Origin: an uncultured Actinomycetes bacterium
Lineage (GTDB): Bacteria > Actinomycetota > Actinomycetes > Nanopelagicales > Nanopelagicaceae
Assembly (NCBI GenBank): GCA_903933585.1
Contig: CAIZKO010000058.1
Location: 1-47,155, forward strand
Reading direction: 5' to 3'
DNA length: 47,155 bases
A model generated the notes under the pieces. That model was not told the DNA's origin. It saw nothing but the letters and a program-made list of their open reading frames with translations, and made no database searches. Positions 18,003-26,209 of this stretch are shown here, piece by piece. Position numbers and translations under genes: made by a program. The number at the start of each line of letters is the position of its first letter. The stretch's first letter is position 1.

Positions 18003-18974
18003 TTAAACCGCCAAGATAAATTTGCCAACGGCAGAACGTTGCTCAAAAATTTCATGCGCTTTTGACGCCTGTGCCAACGGAAAGACCTCGGTCACATCAA
18101 TTTTTATAGTTCCATCTTGAACTAATTCCACGGCGCGACGCAGACTCTCCGCCAGAATTTCAGGGCTGTGTTCAGAGAGTGAGCCATTGGAAATACCTAC
18201 AAATCCAATGCACCTGCTTCTCATCCAGAGCGCTGATGGCAACTCCTGCGGCGCTCGAGAGATATTGCTATACGAAACTAATCGACCAAATGGGGCGACG
18301 ATCTCGAGGGAACGTTTCTGCACAGATCCACCCACTGGATCTAACACAACACCTACTCCGCGGCCGTCGGTCAATTCCAACGCTCGTTCAGCAAAATTTT
18401 CATAGCTCATAAGTTCGTCATACCCATGTGCTTTTGCGTAACTCTCTTTAGATATGTCGCTGATAGTCCCGAAGAGGCGAGTGTCTGGAATCTTCTTGAT
18501 TAATTGTCCGACAATAGATCCCACCCCGCCAGATGCGGCGTGAAGCAAAATGGTCTCTCCGTGTCGCACCCGAGCCGCCCTTTCGACAACATTGAGGGCA
18601 AGAGGAACAGTCACAAGAACTCCAGCGGACTCCGGTTTTTGTGCAAAGCTCTCGGAGATCTTTTCGGTAAAGCGCTCGAGCGCAGTGACGTATTCGGCAT
18701 AGGCATGGCCACGAGTAAATGACGTTACAAAATCTCCCACCTTGAATTTGGTGCACTCAGCACCGACATCAACAACTTGGCCGCTTGCCTCTACGCCAAT
18801 GATCATGGGAACTTTCCCATCACCATCACCAACGCGATTTCGAATATCGGTGAAATTGACCCCAATAAAGGCGGTCTTAATCAAGATTTCATTGGCTTCC
18901 GGTTTTGGCATCGGGGCATCGGCGTACTCCAAGCACTCCGGACCACCGTAATTACTAATCACAACTGCCTTCAT
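18003..18974 (-). CDS. Quinone-oxidoreductase-like NADPH-dependent medium-chain dehydrogenase
   Basis: 323 residues of the zinc-free QOR branch of the MDR superfamily. The N-terminal GroES-like domain includes GVEASGQVVDVG; the nucleotide site is HAASGGVGSIVGQ (~146-158). Cys/His ligands for catalytic or structural zinc are absent, as expected for QOR/enoyl-reductase-type members. These enzymes reduce quinones or activated C=C bonds. AAGGAGG lies 6 bases before the ATG. First gene of the operon QOR - FMN-binding protein - MFS - CocE-like hydrolase, divergent from the FAD oxidoreductase across the operator at 19017. Confidence 0.9.
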   Translation of the reverse strand: MKAVVISNYGGPECLEYADAPMPKPEANEILIKTAFIGVNFTDIRNRVGDGDGKVPMIIGVEASGQVVDVGAECTKFKVGDFVTSFTRGHAYAEYVTALERFTEKISESFAQKPESAGVLVTVPLALNVVERAARVRHGETILLHAASGGVGSIVGQLIKKIPDTRLFGTISDISKESYAKAHGYDELMSYENFAERALELTDGRGVGVVLDPVGGSVQKRSLEIVAPFGRLVSYSNISRAPQELPSALWMRSRCIGFVGISNGSLSEHSPEILAESLRRAVELVQDGTIKIDVTEVFPLAQASKAHEIFEQRSAVGKFILAV

Positions 18975-19016
18975 GGAGTGCCTCCTTAAATCATTCTTTC
19001 ACTGAAAACCCTTGAA

Positions 19017-19030
19017 TGCAATCGTTTGCT
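19017..19030. promoter_or_regulatory. LacI-type operator site 2 (divergent promoter region)
   Basis: TGCAATCGTTTGCT, an imperfect match to the palindrome at 12293 (one central change and one end change). It lies 30 bases upstream of the FAD oxidoreductase ATG and 42 bases upstream of the divergent quinone-oxidoreductase ATG. For the minus-strand gene a possible promoter is -35 TTGCAT (within the operator), 17-base spacer, -10 AAGAAT. For the plus-strand gene the -10 is unclear. Confidence 0.6.
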
Positions 19031-19060
19031 GTGGCAAAATCTCGCCAAAGGGGTGCATCC

Positions 19061-20629
19061 ATGGAAGCAGATATTGTCGTCGCAGGAGCTGGCCATAACA
19101 GTCTTATTACTGCGTGCTACTTGGCCAAAGCTGGCTTTAGTACCGTGTTGCTTGACGCTCGTTCTATTCCCGGGGGTGGTGCCGCAACCGAAGAATTACT
19201 TGACCCTGGTTTCTTGATCGATACCTGCTCGACTGGCCACACCTTGATTCGTTCAAATCCCTTGTTGCTCAACGATGAACTTGGGCTAATAGGCAAGTAT
19301 GGACTCAAGTACTTTGAGCCAGATCCTGTCGCTCATGTGGCTTTTCCAGATGGAAAGCAGTTCACAATGTATCTCGATTTTGAGAAAACCATTGAAGAGA
19401 TAGCGCGGTTCAGCAAGAAAGATGCTGCTGCGTATCGCCGTATGTCTAAAGAGTACGACACAGTTAAAAGCATATTCACCGCAGCTAATTTTACTCCGGT
19501 TGGTTTTGGACCTTCGCTTGATCAACGTCTAGCTGAACATCCACAAGGAAAGATTTGGGCTCGTCGCCGTGCCATGAGCGCTTGGGACATTATCAAACTC
19601 GAATTCGAAGATAAGCATATTCAAGCCTTCATGCTCTGGATGGCATTCCAAACATTTGTCTGGTACGACCAACCTGGAACTGGAATGTTGGCATACTCCA
19701 TCTTTGCCCGCCAAGCGCGTAGTTGGTCTATCCCTGAAGGCGGTTCGGGACGATTGACTGCGGGACTGGTCGGTTTCCTCGAAGAACATGGTGGAAAAGT
19801 AATTTGCGACAAGGTCGTCTCCAACCTCATTATCGAAGATGGTCGTTGCGTTGGTGTGAAGACATCAGATGGAGATGAGTACCGGGCCAAGAAGGCGGTT
19901 CTATCAACGGTTCATATAAAACACCTCATCGATATGGCTCCAAAGGAGTTGTGGCCGGAAGAGTTCCACTTTGGAGTGGAAACGTACAACGTGGGAATCT
20001 CGGGATTTGCTGCATATTTCACAACGAAGAGCCCGCCGGTCTTTGATACAGAATTAGGCCCGCGCAGTGCAGTATCTGCGGGAGCAGTCGGTTGGCCTGA
20101 AGATATGTTGCAATTGAGCCTCGATATCAAGCTGGGCCGCCACATTACGAATGTACCTTGGATTTTGGTGGCAACCCCAACCCTGGTTGATCCCAACCGG
20201 GCACCTAATGGAGGCCATACGGTTAAATTTTTAAGTGCGCAAAGTTTTGCGCTTCCAGCTGGCTCTGCCGGTTGGGATGTCGTAAAACATGAAGTCGTGG
20301 ACCGTCAGTTGGCATACCTGCGACAATTCATGCCATCGTTTACCGATGACATCATTATTTCGCGCTACGTTAAATCTCCAGAAGATATATGGGCGACCAA
20401 TCGCCACATGATCAATGGGGCTTTCCATGGCGGCGACCGCGGGCCAGCATTCAGTGGTCCGAATCGTCCAGTTCCTGGATGGGCATCGCACCGTATGCCA
20501 ATACCTGGTTTGTATCAAACCGGTGGTACTACTCACCCTGGGGGATCAATTACCGGTGCGCCAGGACGTAACGCCGCGATCGTTATGTTGCAAGATCTGG
20601 GAGTAGATACCGCAGGAATTCTCTCCTAA
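19061..20629 (+). CDS. FAD-dependent oxidoreductase, phytoene-desaturase-like
   Basis: 522 residues. The N-terminal dinucleotide-binding fold is clear (DIVVAGAGHNSLITACYLAKAG, with Glu/Asp-ending strand LLDARSIPGGGAATEEL), and the C-terminal FAD motif is TGGTTHPGGSITGAPGRNAA. The family covers carotenoid desaturases/isomerases and many catabolic amine or alicyclic dehydrogenases; the substrate here is unknown. I use ATG 19061 (AAAGGGG about 7 bases upstream). A longer reading from 19016 would start inside the operator and has no ribosome site. Monocistronic: the convergent aldolase gene overlaps its stop by 4 bases. Confidence 0.88.
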   Translation: MEADIVVAGAGHNSLITACYLAKAGFSTVLLDARSIPGGGAATEELLDPGFLIDTCSTGHTLIRSNPLLLNDELGLIGKYGLKYFEPDPVAHVAFPDGKQFTMYLDFEKTIEEIARFSKKDAAAYRRMSKEYDTVKSIFTAANFTPVGFGPSLDQRLAEHPQGKIWARRRAMSAWDIIKLEFEDKHIQAFMLWMAFQTFVWYDQPGTGMLAYSIFARQARSWSIPEGGSGRLTAGLVGFLEEHGGKVICDKVVSNLIIEDGRCVGVKTSDGDEYRAKKAVLSTVHIKHLIDMAPKELWPEEFHFGVETYNVGISGFAAYFTTKSPPVFDTELGPRSAVSAGAVGWPEDMLQLSLDIKLGRHITNVPWILVATPTLVDPNRAPNGGHTVKFLSAQSFALPAGSAGWDVVKHEVVDRQLAYLRQFMPSFTDDIIISRYVKSPEDIWATNRHMINGAFHGGDRGPAFSGPNRPVPGWASHRMPIPGLYQTGGTTHPGGSITGAPGRNAAIVMLQDLGVDTAGILS

Positions 20630-21588
20630 ATCAGACCAACGCCTTCTAGATCTGCTCTCATCTCGCGCTTTTGCTCATCACTCAAATCAACGAGGGGTGG
20701 GCGTACCCTTCCACCCGACATACCCAAAAGTCCTGACCAATACTTAATGGCAGGAACAGGATTTATGCGATCGCGTTTCCAGCGCCCATGCAGCCACTTT
20801 TCTGTCAAATCCCTAATTGGTTGAATCTCCTGCGAAATTGCCTGCGCTTTTGCGAAGTCACCGGCGAGCGCCGCAGTGGTGTACTCCAACATTGGTTGAC
20901 GGAGCGCTGTTTGAATGAGAAAGGGAGTAGAAGCAGACATATAAACTTTTTGATCATGTCGTTGCATATTCTCCAGCCAATCTGCCTCACTTGGTTCGCA
21001 GACCATGATTCTGTCGCCTACCTTATCAAGCACCTCTAGGTAGCGGTCGTGCCCATGTCCCATCTTTATTCCACAAACGTTTTCTACATCAGCCAGTTCA
21101 TTTATCAGTGAGAGTGGGAGTGAAACACCCGAGTAGTTTGTATCAAAGAGCCAGACTCCGATGTCGACGGCCTCTAGAACCTCCAAAAACCAACGTTTTA
21201 GGCCCTCTTCAGAGGCTTGCGGGTAGACAGGGTTGATCACCACAACGAAGTCTGCCCCGGCATCTTGAGCGTGACGAGTTAACTCAATAGTTTCACGCGC
21301 CGAGGGAGACCCTGTGTGGGCTAGGACGGGAATTCGCCCGCGGGTATTTTCGACAATTACCTCTACCGCGCGTTTGCGTTCTTCCAGGGTTAGGGCCCAG
21401 AACTCACCCATAACACCCGTACAGAAGACTCCATCAATCTTTAAATCATCAACCAAGATATCAATATCGCGCATCAACGCATCTTCATCAAGGAGATCAT
21501 CAATGGTAAAGGGAGTCGTCATAGCCGCCCACAATCCGTGGAATGAAGAGCGTGCAGCTGCTTTGGAATCTTCTCGCGCGTAATTCAT
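20626..21588 (-). CDS. DapA-family class I aldolase/hydratase, atypical
   Basis: 320-residue TIM barrel of the dihydrodipicolinate synthase / N-acetylneuraminate lyase family. Start motif WAAMTTPFTIDDLLD; TGVMGEFWALTLEER corresponds to the TTGE..L...E signature; the Schiff-base Lys lies in CGIKMGHG (~168). The usual catalytic Tyr (YNxP motif) aligns with Phe in WLFDTNYSG, so the proton relay differs from DapA. Some relatives act as trans-o-hydroxybenzylidenepyruvate hydratase-aldolases, releasing pyruvate and an aldehyde. It is 9 bases after the alpha/beta hydrolase gene, at the end of the transporter operon, so it is likely catabolic instead of lysine biosynthetic. Confidence 0.87.
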   Translation of the reverse strand: MNYAREDSKAAARSSFHGLWAAMTTPFTIDDLLDEDALMRDIDILVDDLKIDGVFCTGVMGEFWALTLEERKRAVEVIVENTRGRIPVLAHTGSPSARETIELTRHAQDAGADFVVVINPVYPQASEEGLKRWFLEVLEAVDIGVWLFDTNYSGVSLPLSLINELADVENVCGIKMGHGHDRYLEVLDKVGDRIMVCEPSEADWLENMQRHDQKVYMSASTPFLIQTALRQPMLEYTTAALAGDFAKAQAISQEIQPIRDLTEKWLHGRWKRDRINPVPAIKYWSGLLGMSGGRVRPPLVDLSDEQKREMRADLEGVGLI

Positions 21589-21597
21589 CTTTTCCCC

Positions 21598-22662
21598 TTA
21601 GAAAGCTGAACTTAACCAATCGGCGATCGCTGGACGAGCTTTGTACCAAATATTGTTTACAATGTGAACGCCATCTTCAAAGAGCATTGTCGTGCTTGGG
21701 CCTTGAATCTCTTCTGCTATGAGTTCTGCCTTTGTTGCTGGCGACCATGGGTCGAGCCCACCAAAGACTTGTAGAACCGGAACTCTGACATCCTTTAGAA
21801 CCCCGGAAAGTGTTATGGATTCCATCATGGCAGCAGGATCGGCTCCCAAGTATTGGTATTGCCCTGTACTGGTTAGGCGCTCCATCCCCGCAAAGCGGCC
21901 CGCTGGCGAATACCAACTCGAAACTGAAACCAACGCTTTGATGCGCTTATCAATTGCGGCAGCCCTAAAGGAGAAGAGGCCACCATAAGAAATTCCACAC
22001 ATCGCTAATCGATCTCTATCGATATCAGAGCGTTTAACAAGAGAATCAATCATGGCAACAATCGCCTTTTCATAATCGGGGCGCATCTTCATCGTGAGAC
22101 TGACCTCGCCCTGACCTGGACCATCAAAAGCTGCAATCGCCATACCGCGACGTAAAATGTGTTGGGCTAGATCGTAAAGTTCCTCTTTAGTGGAATCTGC
22201 TCCGGGCACTATGAGAACAATTGGTGGATTATCTACGCCCAGCGGCTTTTGCAGGTAACCATTAAGCGTGGTGCCATCAAAGGGCACCTCCAGAATTTCC
22301 ATCGTGGGCTGCAGCAAAGGCGCTGCCTTTGCCCAGACTGCTCCCATCGCTTTGAGCCCAGCCTTGAATTGAGGTTGATCGTGGGTGAACATGAAAGTAG
22401 CCCAGTGATAAATGAGACCAGCGCGAACATAGGCCTCTCCTGCTGTTATTGAATGACCAGCTAAGAGCGCGCGATCTCCCCGTGCTTCATGTTCTGCTGC
22501 TAGCAGGCTCCACTTTAAACACCATTGTTCGTAATCTGTTATTTCGGCCTTGAGTTTTTCAAACTCCCAAGGCGAGACAGAGTTAGACAAAATCCGCCAG
22601 GTGAATCGCCGATACATCGACTCCAAGCGCTCATCATCAACCGTTGGATCTCCTGGCGTCAT
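21598..22662 (-). CDS. Alpha/beta hydrolase, 2,6-dihydroxypseudooxynicotine-hydrolase-like (paralogue 2)
   Basis: 354 residues: helical cap (~1-125), then the hydrolase core with VPGADSTKEELY, FDGPGQGEV, nucleophile GISYGGLFSF (Ser ~225), Asp in GGLDPWSP and His in DGVHIVNN. Same architecture as the genes at 13424 and 33323 but more divergent from both, so it may accept a different substrate. GGGAG lies 7 bases before the ATG. It follows livF by 55 bases on the same strand and precedes the DapA-like aldolase, which suggests that imported substrate or an early intermediate is handled by these two enzymes. Confidence 0.87.
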   Translation of the reverse strand: MTPGDPTVDDERLESMYRRFTWRILSNSVSPWEFEKLKAEITDYEQWCLKWSLLAAEHEARGDRALLAGHSITAGEAYVRAGLIYHWATFMFTHDQPQFKAGLKAMGAVWAKAAPLLQPTMEILEVPFDGTTLNGYLQKPLGVDNPPIVLIVPGADSTKEELYDLAQHILRRGMAIAAFDGPGQGEVSLTMKMRPDYEKAIVAMIDSLVKRSDIDRDRLAMCGISYGGLFSFRAAAIDKRIKALVSVSSWYSPAGRFAGMERLTSTGQYQYLGADPAAMMESITLSGVLKDVRVPVLQVFGGLDPWSPATKAELIAEEIQGPSTTMLFEDGVHIVNNIWYKARPAIADWLSSAF

Positions 22663-22717
22663 TACACCGCTCCCATCTCAACCGTTGAGCTCTCTTTATT
22701 ATTGAGTTAAATTGAAA

Positions 22718-23437
22718 TTACTCCGTTTGCGTACTGCCACCCAGATAAAGAACCTTCATTTGCGGATTCTCTAAGATCTCTTTTCCAGTGCCTGTAAGTC
22801 TGACTCTTCCCGCTTCCAGCACTACACCGTGAGTGGCAAGGCCAAGACCAGCACGCACATTTTGCTCAACCAGCAACACGGTGCGACCGTGTTCACGCAT
22901 CTGTCGTACATAGCCATACATTGCGGCGGCAGCTTTTGGTTCAAGTCCCATCGACGGTTCATCGAGCACAACTAGCGCGGGATCCAACATCAAAGCGCGC
23001 GCAAATTCAACGGTGCGCTGTTGTCCCCCCGAGAGAGATCCTGCCTTATCCTTCAAGCGATCCTTCACCATGGGGAACTGATCCAAAATTTCATTGAAGC
23101 GCTGTTGCACAATCTTCTGATCGTTTATTAAGAATGCACCGAGTTCAATATTCTCGCGCACTGTCAGGTCAGGGAACAAACTACGTGCCTGCATAACTTG
23201 AACGATTCCACCTTTAAGGATAGCTTGTGGAGATTTTCCGGCGATTGATTCGCCTTGAAAAGTAACGCTACCTAAGCGAGGGACTAGAAGCCCACTCACA
23301 ACCTTCAGAAGCGTTGATTTTCCAGCACCATTAGGTCCAACTACACAGGTGATAGAGCCTTTTTCAACAGTTAGGTCAACGCCACGAAGGATGTCGCCCC
23401 CGCCGTAACCTGCAAAAACTCCACTAAGGGTAAGCAC
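22718..23437 (-). CDS. livF: Branched-chain-amino-acid-type ABC importer ATPase, LivF
   Basis: 239 residues. Walker A GPNGAGKST, signature LSGGQQRTVEFARAL, Walker B LVVLDEPSMGL, and the switch His after LLVEQNV. This is the LivF type (the second, shorter ATPase of HAAT importers). GTG start one base after the livG stop, with GGAGG 9 bases upstream. Works with LivG on the cytoplasmic face of LivH/LivM. Confidence 0.93.
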   Translation of the reverse strand: MLTLSGVFAGYGGGDILRGVDLTVEKGSITCVVGPNGAGKSTLLKVVSGLLVPRLGSVTFQGESIAGKSPQAILKGGIVQVMQARSLFPDLTVRENIELGAFLINDQKIVQQRFNEILDQFPMVKDRLKDKAGSLSGGQQRTVEFARALMLDPALVVLDEPSMGLEPKAAAAMYGYVRQMREHGRTVLLVEQNVRAGLGLATHGVVLEAGRVRLTGTGKEILENPQMKVLYLGGSTQTE

Positions 23438-23438
23438 C

Positions 23439-24188
23439 TTAATTAACCTCCGTCATATCTGTACCCAAGTACGCCTCAAGAACCGCTGGGTCATTGCGAA
23501 CAATCTCTGGTTTGCCTTCAAGAAGTGCGCTTCCCTGGTGCATAACCGAGACTTGATCGCAGATTCCCATGACGAATTCCATATCGTGTTCAACGATAAT
23601 AAATGTAACTCCGGTCTTGTTTAACTCCTTGATCCGTCCACCCAGGTGTTTTAACAAGGTGGGATTAACTCCACCGGCAGGCTCATCGAGCAACATAACC
23701 TTAGGTTCAGCCACCATGATGAAGGCAAACTCCAACAACTTTTGTTGGCCGTATGACAAGCTACCTGCTGGTTCGCGAGAAAGCTTGGTTAACCCAACGA
23801 AATCTAGACTTTCAAGTGCTCTTGCGCGTTCATCCGGTTGAGACCATTGACGCATCTGAGCAACAAGGCCCTTACGTTGTGCGGCAATATGAACGTTTTC
23901 AATCACGGTCAACCGAGGAAAAATCCTCGTCAACTGAAAGGTACGACCAATACCCGCCGCGAAAACTTCATCCGGTGTGGAGTTCGTTATGTCTTTACCT
24001 CTGAAAGTTACCTTGCCAGAGTCTGGAGTTTCATAACCTGTCATGACATTAAATAACGTGGTTTTGCCCGAACCGTTAGGCCCGATCAAACCATTAATGG
24101 CGCCCTCTTGGAAATTCATGGTGCAGTTCCTAAGAGCCTGAATTCCGCCGTAATTCTTAACTATGCCTTCTACTCCTAGAAGTGTCAT
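23439..24188 (-). CDS. livG: Branched-chain-amino-acid-type ABC importer ATPase, LivG
   Basis: 249 residues. Walker A GPNGSGKTT, the LivG-typical RTFQLTRIFPRLTVIENV, signature LSYGQQKLLEFAF, Walker B VMLLDEPAGGVN and IIVEHDMEFVM. The start overlaps livM by 4 bases. Second gene of the permease/ATPase block. HAAT importers also carry urea, amides, and aromatic or short-chain organic acids; the surrounding catabolic genes favour a non-amino-acid substrate here. Confidence 0.93.
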   Translation of the reverse strand: MTLLGVEGIVKNYGGIQALRNCTMNFQEGAINGLIGPNGSGKTTLFNVMTGYETPDSGKVTFRGKDITNSTPDEVFAAGIGRTFQLTRIFPRLTVIENVHIAAQRKGLVAQMRQWSQPDERARALESLDFVGLTKLSREPAGSLSYGQQKLLEFAFIMVAEPKVMLLDEPAGGVNPTLLKHLGGRIKELNKTGVTFIIVEHDMEFVMGICDQVSVMHQGSALLEGKPEIVRNDPAVLEAYLGTDMTEVN

Positions 24189-25255
24189 TTGTGAGCACCC
24201 GCCTCTGCTGGACCCTCTAATTCGGAGTCAAGTATTCGTTGTTCCTTACGGACTACATGTGATCGCCATTTATCGGAAATTGCGGGAACCACACCGCCCG
24301 GTAGCAAGCGCAAAATCAGAATGAAGAGAGCTCCATATACGATCAGGAAGACGTTTGCTCCGCCAAATGTGATTAAGAAGTATTGCTGTGCGCCAGAGAT
24401 TATCAACGCTCCCAGCGATGGTCCCAAGATTGTTCCGAGTCCACCTGCGAAGGCCATGATCGAAAGTTCAAGGTCGAAGGCAGGATCGAAGGAGAATTGT
24501 GGGTAAACAGATCCAACAAACATTGCATACATGCAACCCGCGGCACCTAAGAAGATAGCCGAGATAACAAATGCTGTGAGCTTGGAATTTCTGGTGTTGA
24601 TTCCCAGGCTGCGCGCGCGATCTTCATCGTCGCGGATAGCCAACAAACTTAAACCGAACTTCGATCGGCGAATCATAAATGAGGTCACGATCGCGATTAT
24701 TGCCAAGAAGAGCCCCACATAATAGTAAGGAAGATTAAAGATCGATCCATCCCAAGGTGGTTGTGAAACCTCAAGACCCTGTGATCCACCAGTCCAACCC
24801 CGCAGGTTATAAGCGAAGAGTTGGAAGATAAACATCAGCGCGATAGTCAGAACAATAAAGGTGTGCTTACGAACCCGCAGCACAATTAACCCAATGGGGA
24901 TTGCCGCCAGGCCAGCCAGGAACATCGAAACTGGGATAAGAAGGAAGGTCTCCCACCCTGGTGGAATCTGCCAATACGAAGCAAGCATTGCAGTTGCATA
25001 CTGTCCAATGCCGAAGAAGACTGCGTGGCCCAGCGCGATATAGCCGGTATAGCCCGAGAAGATATTCCATCCGGTTACTGCCATTAAGAAAATCATGGCG
25101 AAGACACCAATGGTTGAAATGGTTGGGTTATTGAAAACCAGCGGGAAGATAACTAGCACCAAGAATCCCACGGTGAGCGCTCCATAACGAATCGCTTTTG
25201 GTACCTCGTAGGATGGTGGAGTCGGGCGCTGACTGATCGTCGTATCGGTACTCAC
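24185..25255 (-). CDS. livM: Branched-chain-amino-acid-type ABC importer permease, LivM
   Basis: 356 residues with about ten hydrophobic segments. Family markers are WNIFSGYTGYIALGHAVFFGIGQYA near residue 65 (split at SGYTG) and the coupling-loop signature LLAIRDDEDRARSLGINTRNSKL near 205. The charged C-terminal tail (~325-356) is longer than the hydrophobic core needs. Starts overlapping the livH stop by 4 bases. Confidence 0.92.
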   Translation of the reverse strand: MSTDTTISQRPTPPSYEVPKAIRYGALTVGFLVLVIFPLVFNNPTISTIGVFAMIFLMAVTGWNIFSGYTGYIALGHAVFFGIGQYATAMLASYWQIPPGWETFLLIPVSMFLAGLAAIPIGLIVLRVRKHTFIVLTIALMFIFQLFAYNLRGWTGGSQGLEVSQPPWDGSIFNLPYYYVGLFLAIIAIVTSFMIRRSKFGLSLLAIRDDEDRARSLGINTRNSKLTAFVISAIFLGAAGCMYAMFVGSVYPQFSFDPAFDLELSIMAFAGGLGTILGPSLGALIISGAQQYFLITFGGANVFLIVYGALFILILRLLPGGVVPAISDKWRSHVVRKEQRILDSELEGPAEAGAHK

Positions 25256-26124
25256 TGAGCTCGTACTCCCTTTTTACCAAATAGACCCTGAGGTCTAACC
25301 AATAGGACCAACATCAAAATCATGTAGAAAGCTGTTGAACCCCAGACTGGAGACCAGACAACTGCGACCACATCTTGAATCACCAACATGAAGATGGCCG
25401 CGACTAGTGCACCACCTACGCTGCCAAAGCCGCCCAAAATCACGATCACTAAGAGTCGAGAAATAATGTCGTACGAACTAGATGCATTGAACGCATTGGT
25501 TGTTCCAAAGATCATTCCACCGATTGCAGCAAGACCGATACCTATGCCCAAGGTAATCATGGAGACTCGATCGGTATCGATTCCAACTAGACGAGCAGCA
25601 ACCGGGTTTTGCATTGAAGCGCGCAATGAACGTCCGAATTTGGTGCGATAGGTAACTAAGTATAAACAACTGAGTAAAAATGCACTCAGCAAGAAGGAGA
25701 GGACATAAATCAACGGAAAATTGAGTTTTCCGATACGTAGCGAATTGTTGATGTACGAAGCATGGATCTGTACAAAACCACTGTTATAACAAATATCCAG
25801 TATGCCTTCAATCAAAGTGGCAACTGCAAACATTGTCAGAAGCGACATCACGACTTTATTTGTCTTAATCGGCTTAATGAGGAAAACATAAATGAACATG
25901 CCCAAAGCGGTCATCAAAGGAGTCGTGAAGATCAACGACACAAATGGATCTATATGGAAATGTGTAGTAATTGAGTAGCTGAGATAAGCGCCTAAAACAA
26001 TGAGAGCGCCGATTGCAAAATTCACGATATCCATTACGCCAAAGACCAGGGTAAGTCCTGCCGCCATCAAGGCGTAAAATCCGCCGACGAGCACTCCTTC
26101 AATAATTGCCTGTAAAACTAACAC
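25252..26124 (-). CDS. livH: Branched-chain-amino-acid-type ABC importer permease, LivH
   Basis: 290 residues, hydrophobic throughout. Contains GGFYALMAAGLTLVFGVMDIVNFAIGAL at the N-terminus (the LivH hallmark, about residues 14-41) and the coupling motif GRSLRASMQNPVAARLVGI (~184). GTG start with GGGAGGCG about 7 bases upstream. Separated from the binding-protein gene by 85 bases that hold a strong hairpin. Confidence 0.92.
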   Translation of the reverse strand: MLVLQAIIEGVLVGGFYALMAAGLTLVFGVMDIVNFAIGALIVLGAYLSYSITTHFHIDPFVSLIFTTPLMTALGMFIYVFLIKPIKTNKVVMSLLTMFAVATLIEGILDICYNSGFVQIHASYINNSLRIGKLNFPLIYVLSFLLSAFLLSCLYLVTYRTKFGRSLRASMQNPVAARLVGIDTDRVSMITLGIGIGLAAIGGMIFGTTNAFNASSSYDIISRLLVIVILGGFGSVGGALVAAIFMLVIQDVVAVVWSPVWGSTAFYMILMLVLLVRPQGLFGKKGVRAQ

Positions 26125-26165
26125 GCTAGTACGCCTCCCAATGTTGGTATCTCGCTATTTAGTAA

Positions 26166-26195
26166 AACAGGGCGGACTTTAGAGCCCGCCCTGTT
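26166..26195 (-). terminator. Hairpin terminator/attenuator between binding-protein and permease genes
   Basis: Ten-base perfect stem AACAGGGCGG / CCGCCCTGTT with a 10-base loop, followed on the minus strand by TTTTACT. It lies 15 bases after the stop of the binding-protein gene. Such a hairpin usually lowers transcription of the permease and ATPase genes relative to the abundant binding protein, or protects the 3' end of its mRNA. Confidence 0.75.
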
Positions 26196-26209
26196 CCGGC
26201 AATTACTAC

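Noticed and set aside
22677-22689. Small palindrome CTCAACCGTTGAG between livF and the alpha/beta hydrolase.
   Set aside because: 5-bp stem with 3-base loop and no T-tract; unlike the regulon palindrome, and probably chance.
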